From Candidatus Liberimonas magnetica (GTDB lineage: Bacteria; Elusimicrobiota; Endomicrobiia; Endomicrobiales; JAFGIL01), in NCBI GenBank assembly GCA_020523885.1, contig JAJAPY010000013.1, forward strand, positions 20,766-84,765: 64,000 nt of DNA. The letters run 5' to 3'. The position numbers were made by a program, and so were the translations under genes. How positions within the stretch are numbered: position 1 is the stretch's first letter; every line of letters starts with the position of its first letter. Below the pieces are notes generated by a model. The model did not search any database, had not been told where the DNA came from, and was given only the letters and a program-made list of their open reading frames with translations. Shown piece by piece: positions 1-7,395 of the stretch.

Positions 1-1
1 A

Positions 2-586
2 AAAAACAGAAAGGCATATCTGGATAGTATCCCTCGTTCAAGTGTCCCTAATCTTGCTAAAGGAAGTAAGGTTTTAACAAGTGCAGATTTTAAAGAAACC
101 CCGCCTCTTTATGGCAAGAAAAGAACAAAGCTAGCTCCTAAAAATATTAAATTCTCTTTACAATTCCCCGCCCTTAGGAGAATGCTTACCGAATTACAAG
201 AAATTGATTATCATAAATTTCCAAACGCTTCACATGATTTGCTTAGGAGTTTCCTAGAATGTGCGCTTAAAGCTTATTTTGAACACTGTGGTAATCCTGT
301 AAAACCATCAAAACAAAGGAATTATGTTTTTTTGAATGATGTGCTTACTGCTTTTAAAAACGAAATGGATGTTGAAAAGAATACTCAATTGTACCAAGTT
401 ACCCAAAAGGTTATTACAAATTCAACTATGGCTTCCTATACTGCACAGGCTATGAATGCAACAAACCATAATCCAAGTATTTTTCCCACTGACAAAGAAG
501 TTGAGGATGCCTGGGATACTTTGGAAGTAATATTTCGCTATATACTAGACCCCAAGCCAAAACAAAATGCAAAAAATAACCCATAA
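2..586 (+). CDS. C-terminal part of an unknown protein (5' end outside window)
   Basis: The frame is open from the window edge, so residues before the first internal ATG (position 182) belong to the same protein; 194 codons are visible. It reads as a basic segment (YGKKRTKLAPKNI) followed by a helical region with the stretch FPNASHDLLRSFLECALKAY. I do not recognise a catalytic motif. The stop lies 20 bases inside the next gene, a Dam-type methylase, so the two are probably cotranscribed. The context suggests a DNA-modification or defence role, perhaps as the tail of a ParB-like or DGQHR-like protein, but that is inference from neighbours only. Confidence 0.7.
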   Translation, partial: KNRKAYLDSIPRSSVPNLAKGSKVLTSADFKETPPLYGKKRTKLAPKNIKFSLQFPALRRMLTELQEIDYHKFPNASHDLLRSFLECALKAYFEHCGNPVKPSKQRNYVFLNDVLTAFKNEMDVEKNTQLYQVTQKVITNSTMASYTAQAMNATNHNPSIFPTDKEVEDAWDTLEVIFRYILDPKPKQNAKNNP

Positions 587-1421
587 AAGAAATCATAAAT
601 TCCATTATAGCCCTTTGAGGTATCCGGGAGGTAAGACTTTTTTATTTCCTTTATTTGATAACTTAATAAAAGAGAGTGGATTTGAGAAAGTTACTTATGT
701 AGAGCCGTTTGCCGGTGGATCTGGGGCGGCCCTTGCTCTGCTTTTTTTGGAAAAGGTTGATCAAATTGTGATTAACGACCTTGATAAAGCAATTTACTCA
801 TTTTGGAAATCTGCAATTTATGATTCAGAAAAATTTATAATAAAATTATTTTCAATACCCATTACTATTAGAGAATGGAAAAAACAGAAATTAATTTATA
901 AAAACCCGCGGTCTGGACAATTTGAACTTGGGTTTGCAACCTTTTACCTCAATAGGACAAATATATCTGGTATTTTAGATGGTGGTCCAATTGGAGGTAT
1001 GCATCAAAATGGCAAATGGAAAATAAATGCTAGATTCAATAAAGAGGCATTAGCTGAAAAAATACATCAATTATCTCTATATAAAAATAGAATCTCTGTT
1101 TGTAATAAAGATGGTATAGAGTTGATTAAGGAATATTTAGACAAAAAAAATACTTTTATATATCTTGACCCACCATATTTTGAAAAAGGTGCTATGTTGT
1201 ATTTGAATCATTATAAGGCAGAAGACCATCAGGCACTAGCAGAAATATTAAATAAAAATCCGAAAGCAATTTGGCTACTTACATATGATAATAAAAAAGA
1301 GATAAAATCTCTTTATTCGGAAAGAAAGATAGTAAATTATTGCTTAAATTATAATGCATATGAATCTCGTATGGGGAAAGAAATTATGATTTTATCCGAC
1401 ACATTGGCAGTAAGGGTATAG
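567..1421 (+). CDS. Dam-family (D12 class) adenine-N6 DNA methyltransferase
   Basis: Transfers methyl from S-adenosylmethionine to adenine N6 in DNA. The 284-residue protein has the D12-class layout: RYPGGK near residues 18-23, the SAM-binding VEPFAGGSGAAL near 45-56, and the catalytic DPPY near 200-203. Length fits the family (about 270-300). It starts inside the end of the preceding gene and is followed after 69 bases by the restriction-modification operon, which carries its own methyltransferase. It is therefore more likely a solitary or protective methylase than that system's partner. The recognition sequence cannot be read from the sequence. Confidence 0.9.
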   Translation: MQKITHKRNHKFHYSPLRYPGGKTFLFPLFDNLIKESGFEKVTYVEPFAGGSGAALALLFLEKVDQIVINDLDKAIYSFWKSAIYDSEKFIIKLFSIPITIREWKKQKLIYKNPRSGQFELGFATFYLNRTNISGILDGGPIGGMHQNGKWKINARFNKEALAEKIHQLSLYKNRISVCNKDGIELIKEYLDKKNTFIYLDPPYFEKGAMLYLNHYKAEDHQALAEILNKNPKAIWLLTYDNKKEIKSLYSERKIVNYCLNYNAYESRMGKEIMILSDTLAVRV

Positions 1422-1432
1422 CTCAATGCAGG

Positions 1433-1460
1433 TTGCGGTAGCATAAGAAAAGATTATAAT
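1433..1460 (+). promoter_or_regulatory. Putative promoter of the restriction-modification operon
   Basis: TTGCGG (1433-1438), 16 bases, then TATAAT (1455-1460), placed 30 bases before the start codon of the next gene, which has a GAGGGA ribosome site at 1482-1487. The -35 is weak. Confidence 0.4.
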
Positions 1461-1490
1461 ACCTTAAAATTACATTACTGTGAGGGAAAC

Positions 1491-3302
1491 ATGGCAGAAA
1501 AAATACCAGGCAAAAATAAAAAAGAAAGCCAAGAATCAGTATTTATGCAGATTATTCAAAGAGGCGTTGATAAAGGGATAATCGTATTATCAGACGATCA
1601 ATCTAAGGTAACCTACCATTGCTCAAGAGATTATACGACAGGTTTTAAGAATCCCGAAGAAAAAGTTAGGGCTTCCTACTTTGTTGAATTGATTCTGGAT
1701 TATCAATACCCGAAAGAAAGAATAAATTTTGAAGTTACTGTTCCCAGAAGAACCCCTGAAGACAGGGCAGACATTGTTATTTATGACGATGATGAATTAA
1801 AAATACCTTATTTGATTGTTGAGACTAAAAAGGATGGCATAACAGATGCTGAGTTTAAGCAAGCAATAGAACAGGCATTTGGCAATGCAAACAGTTTGAG
1901 GGGTAAGTATGCCTCTGTTATTGCAGGAACCACAAGGACAGCATTTGACATTTCAGGATTCAAACCAAGCGAAAGAGAAAAGAATGTTATTTCTGATATT
2001 CCAAAGAAATATGGTAAAACTCCCAAATATAGATTCATTAAAGGTGAAACAGACAAAGAACTAAAAACCATCTCAAGAGAAGACTTGATAAGAACGTTAG
2101 GAAAAGCTCATGATACGGTATGGCAGGGTGGTAAACTCGCTCCTACCACTGCATTTGACGAAGTTGCAAAGCTGCTTTTCTGTAAATTAAGAGATGAGAA
2201 GCTGACCAAAAAGGGTGAAGAGTATAAATTCCAAATAGGGACGCATGAATCAGCCGAAGATATTTATAGGCGCATAGATTCAATATACCAGAAAGCGAAG
2301 AAAGAAGATTCAGAAGTATTCAAGGAAGATATCCGTTTAGACCCAAGGGTTGTATATAGTGTTGTTGAACATTTACAGGGGCTTGCCATCAATAAAATTG
2401 ATTTGGATACAAAAGGCGTAGCCTTTGAAAAATTTATGGAAGATTTTTTCAAGGGTAAGATGGGACAGTTTTTTACTCCTCGTGAAATTATTAAATATTG
2501 TGTTAATATGATTTCCCCTGATAGGGGCGACCTTGTTTTGGATCCTTCCTGTGGAAGTGGTGGTTTTCTTCTTAATGCAATGGACAGGGTTAGGAATTAT
2601 GCAGAAAAGAATTATGATACGCAAGAGGCATACAATTACTGGCATGATTTCGCAAAGGATAATCTTTACGGCATTGAGATAAATGACCAAATTGCCCGAG
2701 TATGCAAAATGAACATGATTATTCATGATGACGGCCATACTAATGTAATTAGTACAGATGCCCTTAGTGACTTTGAAGACTTCAAGAAGATTCATGCTAA
2801 ATTTAAGAAAGACCATTTTGACATAATTCTGACAAATCCGCCATTCGGTGCAATCGTAAAATCAACAGAAAAGGATTATCTTGATAAATATATATTAGGT
2901 GAAGACAAACAGAATCAAAAAACAGAAATCTTATTTATCGAAAGGTGTATTAATTTTGTTAAGCCAAAATCCGGTAGGATTGCCATAGTTTTGCCTGATG
3001 GTATTCTAACCAATTCTTCTTTACAATATGTGAGAGACTTCATAATGGAACATTGCCAGATTTTGGCTGTTGTCTCTTTGCCTCAATTTGCGTTCTCTCA
3101 CTTCGGTGCAGGTGTAAAGTCCTCTCTGGTATTCCTTCGCCGCAAAGGAGAGAAAGAGAAAATTGAAAAGTATCCTATTTTCATGGCAATTGCTGACCAT
3201 ATAGGATACGATGCTACAGGCAGACAAGACCCGATTAATGATTTAGATACTATTTATGAAGAATATCAGAAGTTCCTGAAGAATCCTAAGGGGTATAAGT
3301 AA
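1491..3302 (+). CDS. Restriction-modification fusion: N-terminal PD-(D/E)XK-like domain plus HsdM-type N6 adenine methylase
   Basis: 603 residues. The N-terminal part (about 40-200) resembles the HsdR N-terminal nuclease domain, with D94 and E111-T-K113 in a PD-(D/E)XK arrangement (ADIVIY, then YLIVETKK). The C-terminal half is an HsdM methylase, with SAM motif I DPSCGSGG at about 351-358 and catalytic NPPF at about 448-451. A separate specificity subunit follows with a 1-base overlap, and no HsdR translocase is present. One polypeptide with nuclease plus methylase, and a separate S subunit, is the BcgI-like type IIB/IIG layout. Alternative: an ordinary HsdM with a non-catalytic HsdR_N domain. 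GAGGGA ribosome site 4 bases before ATG. Confidence 0.85.
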   Translation: MAEKIPGKNKKESQESVFMQIIQRGVDKGIIVLSDDQSKVTYHCSRDYTTGFKNPEEKVRASYFVELILDYQYPKERINFEVTVPRRTPEDRADIVIYDDDELKIPYLIVETKKDGITDAEFKQAIEQAFGNANSLRGKYASVIAGTTRTAFDISGFKPSEREKNVISDIPKKYGKTPKYRFIKGETDKELKTISREDLIRTLGKAHDTVWQGGKLAPTTAFDEVAKLLFCKLRDEKLTKKGEEYKFQIGTHESAEDIYRRIDSIYQKAKKEDSEVFKEDIRLDPRVVYSVVEHLQGLAINKIDLDTKGVAFEKFMEDFFKGKMGQFFTPREIIKYCVNMISPDRGDLVLDPSCGSGGFLLNAMDRVRNYAEKNYDTQEAYNYWHDFAKDNLYGIEINDQIARVCKMNMIIHDDGHTNVISTDALSDFEDFKKIHAKFKKDHFDIILTNPPFGAIVKSTEKDYLDKYILGEDKQNQKTEILFIERCINFVKPKSGRIAIVLPDGILTNSSLQYVRDFIMEHCQILAVVSLPQFAFSHFGAGVKSSLVFLRRKGEKEKIEKYPIFMAIADHIGYDATGRQDPINDLDTIYEEYQKFLKNPKGYK

Positions 3303-4729
3303 TGGAATGCTTTACTGTTTTATCGAATGAAATTGAAGGCAGGTTAGACTGCTTTTATTATAATCCTGTATTCATCGAATTAGAGAAGAAAATAAGGAGT
3401 AAAACTAAAAAAATTCTTGGCGATTATATTCTCAATATCGCAGGTGGAGCAACTCCTGAAAAGGACGAATCTGATAAATATTATACTGAATCCCCTAATG
3501 AAGGGGTGCCATTCATAAGGGTTCAGAATCTTGGTGAAGAAGGATTAAAGTTAGATGATTGTAAGTATATTAAGTGCGAAACTCATAATACAATGTTAAA
3601 AAGAAGTCAGGTCAAAGAGTATAACCTACTAACCAAAATTACTGGCGTGGGAAGGATGGCAATATCTTCTATTGCTCCGAAAGGATTTGAAGGTAATATA
3701 AATCAACATGTAGTAGTTATGCAAACAAGTGATTATGAGACAAGCAAAGTATTGGCTGCATTTTTAAATTCAGACATTGGTGAGAAGCTTGCTTTCCGTC
3801 GTTCAACCGGAGGTACGAGACCCGCTTTAGATTATCAAGCACTAAAGACCATACCGATAATATTTGAACCTAAAATAGTAGAGATTATGCAAAAAGCCTA
3901 TGTTGAAAAAAAGAGAAAGGAACAAGAAGCTGAAATAATTATTAACTCTCTAAACAACTTTGTTCTTCAGTTACTAAACATTAAAGTTTCGGAAATTAAT
4001 GATAAATTATGTTTTGTGGTATTTTCAGATGAAATTGTAGGAAAAAGATGTGACCCAAAGAAGTATACTGTAAAACCGACAGGAATCATTCAAGCTATAT
4101 CAAAAGCGAAATATAACACAAAAGAGTTATCTAGTCTAATACAAGAAACCATATCAGGAGAATGGGGCGAAGATGAAGAAAAGGAAGAACAATTTATTGA
4201 TTATATCAATTGCAGTGTTCTTAGAAATACGAATTTTGATAACAGATATAATTTAAATCTGCACGATGTAGCTCAAAGACTTTTACCTCAAGAAAAATAT
4301 ATTAAAACAAAACTTATCAAAGGTGATATTCTAGTAGAAAAATCTGGTGGTAGCCCAATTCAGCCTGTTGGCAGGGTGGCGATAATACAAGACTCAAATG
4401 AAGGTTATGGTTTTAGTAATTTCTTGCAGTGTGTCAGACTGAATCAAGAAAAGGTGCTTCCCGAATATGTGTTTGCATACTTAAGAGCACTTTATGGATT
4501 AGGATATATGGAGTATCTTCAAAACCAGACTACAGGGATTAAAAATTTGATTATGGAAGAATTTTTATCTATTCAAATACCCTTACCGCCTCTATCTGTC
4601 CAAAAAGAAATTGCGAAAATAGTATTGACTAGCATTGAGAAAGCAAAACAATTAGAAAAAGAAGCACGGAATATTATAGAAGAGGCAAAAAAAAAGGTTG
4701 AAGAAATTATATTAGGGAAAATAGTATGA
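3302..4729 (+). CDS. Restriction-modification specificity subunit (HsdS-like, two target-recognition domains)
   Basis: 475 residues. It should choose the DNA sequence for the preceding nuclease-methylase. Two target-recognition domains can be seen: the first from about residue 25 (IAGGATPEKD, later INQHVVVMQT) and the second from about residue 335 (KGDILVEKSGGSP, later LPPLSVQKEIAKIV). Each is followed by a helical spacer rich in E and K, as in HsdS. Two half-domains imply a bipartite target. Start and stop overlap the neighbours by 1 and 4 bases, so the three genes form a translationally coupled operon. Confidence 0.92.
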   Translation: MECFTVLSNEIEGRLDCFYYNPVFIELEKKIRSKTKKILGDYILNIAGGATPEKDESDKYYTESPNEGVPFIRVQNLGEEGLKLDDCKYIKCETHNTMLKRSQVKEYNLLTKITGVGRMAISSIAPKGFEGNINQHVVVMQTSDYETSKVLAAFLNSDIGEKLAFRRSTGGTRPALDYQALKTIPIIFEPKIVEIMQKAYVEKKRKEQEAEIIINSLNNFVLQLLNIKVSEINDKLCFVVFSDEIVGKRCDPKKYTVKPTGIIQAISKAKYNTKELSSLIQETISGEWGEDEEKEEQFIDYINCSVLRNTNFDNRYNLNLHDVAQRLLPQEKYIKTKLIKGDILVEKSGGSPIQPVGRVAIIQDSNEGYGFSNFLQCVRLNQEKVLPEYVFAYLRALYGLGYMEYLQNQTTGIKNLIMEEFLSIQIPLPPLSVQKEIAKIVLTSIEKAKQLEKEARNIIEEAKKKVEEIILGKIV

Positions 4730-6180
4730 TATCTTTAAAAGGTATTTTTGGTATTTCTTTGGGTGGGTTTCCTTGTATTAGAGGCTATGCTAAACTTGGT
4801 GATTTGGCAAAAATATCAAAGGCGAATCCAGGTTTTCAAAGGGAATTGCTTCCCCATCATAAGAAAGATATTGAAATATTTCTAGATAATCAGGAATACC
4901 TATTTTTCTCTGAGATTGTTCTCTCGTGCCCCTTATACTACGATTACGGTAAAAAGAATGCAATAAGCGGTCTTAATCCGATAAATAGTATAGGAAATAA
5001 GGAAAACTTCAGTTCCAATGTAAATAAGTTAAGTATTAAATTTAAGAAGAATACTGATATTGTTGAACTTACTATTGATGAGACAAAAAACGATTTTCTT
5101 TTAAGCAGAGTTGACGGTAACCATAGGTTATCTGCTTCTGATTTGAAGGATTCTTTTAAAGAGTATACTACACCCTTTTGTATAATTCTTTTTTCAGATG
5201 ACAAATCCGATAAGCGGGATAAAGTGATATTCCATAATATTAACTTTCGCTCAATACCTCTGGAGTTTGAACACAGTCTGAAGATATTCCTAGATGATGT
5301 TTCTTTATTCTCGGATGATGAGCTTAAAAAGCCAAGTCTTGGTTGGGCGTACTATTTTGCCAGAAAATTGATGCATGATGACTATCAAAACATATCAGTG
5401 CTACACAAGGATGGAAAATACAGGCATATATTAGTAAATGCAGTAAAATTATTATTGGAAAGGGGAGCAATAAAAGAAAATGAAGATGAACTTAGCAAGA
5501 TAAGAAATGCTCTTAACAGACTCGATACTATTTATTTAAAATATCCTGTAATACACTCAAATTCGGGAATATTCTCAACTATGTTATATTTGCAGATACA
5601 AAAAGAGTATCTTATTGAACCTTTTCTTCAATGGGTTACTAATGACCTTGTTTATGATATAAAGGAAATATCTCCAGAGAGTTTATTAGAAATATTCAAT
5701 AAGAGGATAGAATCGAGAAGCAGGGAAATATTTATTTCAATGGATTTTAATAATAAACATTCAAAGCTTAATTTTAATGTTGTGAGTGATGTCATAGATT
5801 CTATAAACCAGAAATATTTCAATAATACTCCTCCTCTGCAATTAAAGAAAATAAAAGTTGACAACCCTAATGACCCTTGCACATTTCGAATAACCGAAGA
5901 AATTGTTTGTAAAATAGAAACATGTGGTTTGTTGATAGCCGATCTTACTGGGATGAATTTGAATGTTTACCATGAGTCTGGTTATGCTATGGGCTATATA
6001 AAAGGGAAAGGTCTTAGTAATAAGATAATGTTCCTTTTGTACCATGATAAAAAGGATAGAGATGTAGATAAGAAAGTTGCTTTTAATTTAAGAGATTTTT
6101 CTCAATTGAGGTTTTCAAATAGGAAATTACTAAAGAGCAAAATAAAAGATAGAATATTGAGGCATTATAATCTCTTATAG
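4726..6180 (+). CDS. Unknown R-M-linked protein: DGNHR (DGQHR-like) motif plus nucleoside deoxyribosyltransferase/TIR-like C-terminus
   Basis: 484 residues, starting with ATGA overlap on the specificity gene, so it is translated with the restriction system. Around residues 128-136 it has VDGNHRLSA followed by a NINFRSIPLEFEH segment. This resembles the DGQHR motif of DndB-like and ParB-fold proteins. The last 90 residues carry IADLTGMNLNVYHESGYAMG (about 403-422), the signature of Rossmann-like nucleoside 2-deoxyribosyltransferase and TIR-like domains, which hydrolyse nucleotides or NAD in many defence effectors. I know no named family with this pair of domains. A role as a back-up toxin or a regulator of the R-M system is inference. 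Confidence 0.7.
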   Translation: MISLKGIFGISLGGFPCIRGYAKLGDLAKISKANPGFQRELLPHHKKDIEIFLDNQEYLFFSEIVLSCPLYYDYGKKNAISGLNPINSIGNKENFSSNVNKLSIKFKKNTDIVELTIDETKNDFLLSRVDGNHRLSASDLKDSFKEYTTPFCIILFSDDKSDKRDKVIFHNINFRSIPLEFEHSLKIFLDDVSLFSDDELKKPSLGWAYYFARKLMHDDYQNISVLHKDGKYRHILVNAVKLLLERGAIKENEDELSKIRNALNRLDTIYLKYPVIHSNSGIFSTMLYLQIQKEYLIEPFLQWVTNDLVYDIKEISPESLLEIFNKRIESRSREIFISMDFNNKHSKLNFNVVSDVIDSINQKYFNNTPPLQLKKIKVDNPNDPCTFRITEEIVCKIETCGLLIADLTGMNLNVYHESGYAMGYIKGKGLSNKIMFLLYHDKKDRDVDKKVAFNLRDFSQLRFSNRKLLKSKIKDRILRHYNLL

Positions 6181-6266
6181 TTTTCCGTTCAGATAAATAA
6201 TAGCACTGCAATAAAAGCATTGTAAATTTGACTTAATTCCCGAAAAATAGTATCTTTACCTCGTAG

Positions 6267-6306
6267 AGTTCGCATTTCATAAGAAGTGCGAACTTTTTCT
6301 TTTTTA
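6267..6306 (+). terminator. Rho-independent terminator after the R-M operon
   Basis: 8-bp stem AGTTCGCA (6267-6274) with TGCGAACT (6287-6294), 12-base loop, then a T-rich run to 6306. Confidence 0.85.
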
Positions 6307-6489
6307 TGGCATAACTCCCTTATTAGAATACCGTCAATAAATTATAATATTGTCAATTCATCTGCCCGTATCAAATTAAACTACCCTTAAAACACATTTT
6401 ATCTGTTTATCACTCTCCTTTCCCCTTAAATTTCAACTCCGTCGTAAAACCGGCAAAAGGTTTAAATTGCCGTGTTTTTTCCTATTTCC
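6307..6489. other. Intergenic stretch with one hairpin just before the recombinase
   Basis: AT-rich, no gene seen. CGGCAA (6451-6456) pairs with TTGCCG (6467-6472) and is followed by six Ts (6475-6480), a terminator-like hairpin ending about 10 bases before the chosen start of the next gene. Confidence 0.5.
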
Positions 6490-7158
6490 ATGGAGTTCAG
6501 AAAACTTATGAAATCTGCACCGGGAAAACCGAAGAAAAAGAGGTTTAACTGGACACTTGACGAAAGCAAGTATCTTTCAACAGAGGAAGTCAAAAAACTC
6601 CGGGAAACATGCCTAAAGAGAAGGGATATTGCTGTTATACGGCATGATTATATTCCCGTGAGAGACTGGTTCATGGTCGAGCTTGGCCTTAATGCCGGGC
6701 TTCGTGTTGCTGAAATGGCAAATCTCAAAGTTTCTGATCTATTCATAGATGAAAACCAGTCTTCTATATCTACTATCGGCAAGGGAAGCAAGAAAAGAGC
6801 TGTCTGGATAAGTAAACGCTTCAAAAGAAGCTGTATATGGTTTTTAGGCTGGAAGCAGAGAATAGGGCAGAGCATAAGCCCTGATTCCTATTTATTGACT
6901 GCGCAGGACAGCAAGAGATTGACTACAAGGGCATTGCAGAAGGCATTCAAGCGGTGTATGGCAAAGGCAGGGCTGGCAAGCCATTACTCAATACATTGCC
7001 TGCGCCACACTTACGGAAGCCATCTCTATGTCTCAAGCGGTCATGATTTAAGGCTTATCCAGGAACAGCTTGGCCATTCATCTGTAAAGGTAACGGAAGT
7101 ATATGCAAGTGTAATGGATGTAGATGCAAAAAAAGCAGTTGAGAGGCTATATAAGTAA
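6490..7158 (+). CDS. Short tyrosine recombinase (catalytic domain only)
   Basis: Breaks and rejoins DNA at specific sites. Catalytic motifs are intact: Arg in NAGLRVAEM, the lysine region GKGSKKR, HCLRHTYGSHL (HxxR), LGHSS, and the nucleophile Tyr in TEVYASV. At 222 residues it lacks the usual N-terminal SAM-like core-binding domain; the catalytic domain starts right after a basic tail. A GTG at 6472 lies inside a hairpin, so I prefer ATG 6490; ATG 6508 is also possible, and no good ribosome site exists for any of them. It may act with another arm-binding protein or resolve multimers, as archaeal XerA-like enzymes do. Confidence 0.85.
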   Translation: MEFRKLMKSAPGKPKKKRFNWTLDESKYLSTEEVKKLRETCLKRRDIAVIRHDYIPVRDWFMVELGLNAGLRVAEMANLKVSDLFIDENQSSISTIGKGSKKRAVWISKRFKRSCIWFLGWKQRIGQSISPDSYLLTAQDSKRLTTRALQKAFKRCMAKAGLASHYSIHCLRHTYGSHLYVSSGHDLRLIQEQLGHSSVKVTEVYASVMDVDAKKAVERLYK

Positions 7159-7162
7159 ATAT

Positions 7163-7369
7163 ATGCAAAATGATGAAGAAAAATACAATGAGAGTATAGA
7201 AAATATCTTATGCAACAAGGAGTTGGAAACCCTGCGGGTAAAATTTATCCTGGTGCTATCGGGGCTAACAAAAATAAAGGAGAACAATACCCGAAGGGCA
7301 AACATAAGCCTTATTGAAACAATTTTAGATAAGCTTTACGATATTCTTGTTGCCAAATCTAACAGTTGA
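7163..7369 (+). CDS. Small hypothetical helical protein
   Basis: 68 residues from ATG 7163, four bases after the recombinase stop. Composition is charged and helical (NDEEKYNESIENILCN, then LETLRVKFILVLSGLTKIKE). No family recognised and no clear ribosome site. The longer frame from 7124 overlaps the recombinase and is unlikely. Possibly an accessory protein of the recombinase. Confidence 0.5.
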   Translation: MQNDEEKYNESIENILCNKELETLRVKFILVLSGLTKIKENNTRRANISLIETILDKLYDILVAKSNS

Positions 7370-7395
7370 ATATTTTAATTAAAGGAGGCTATCAG

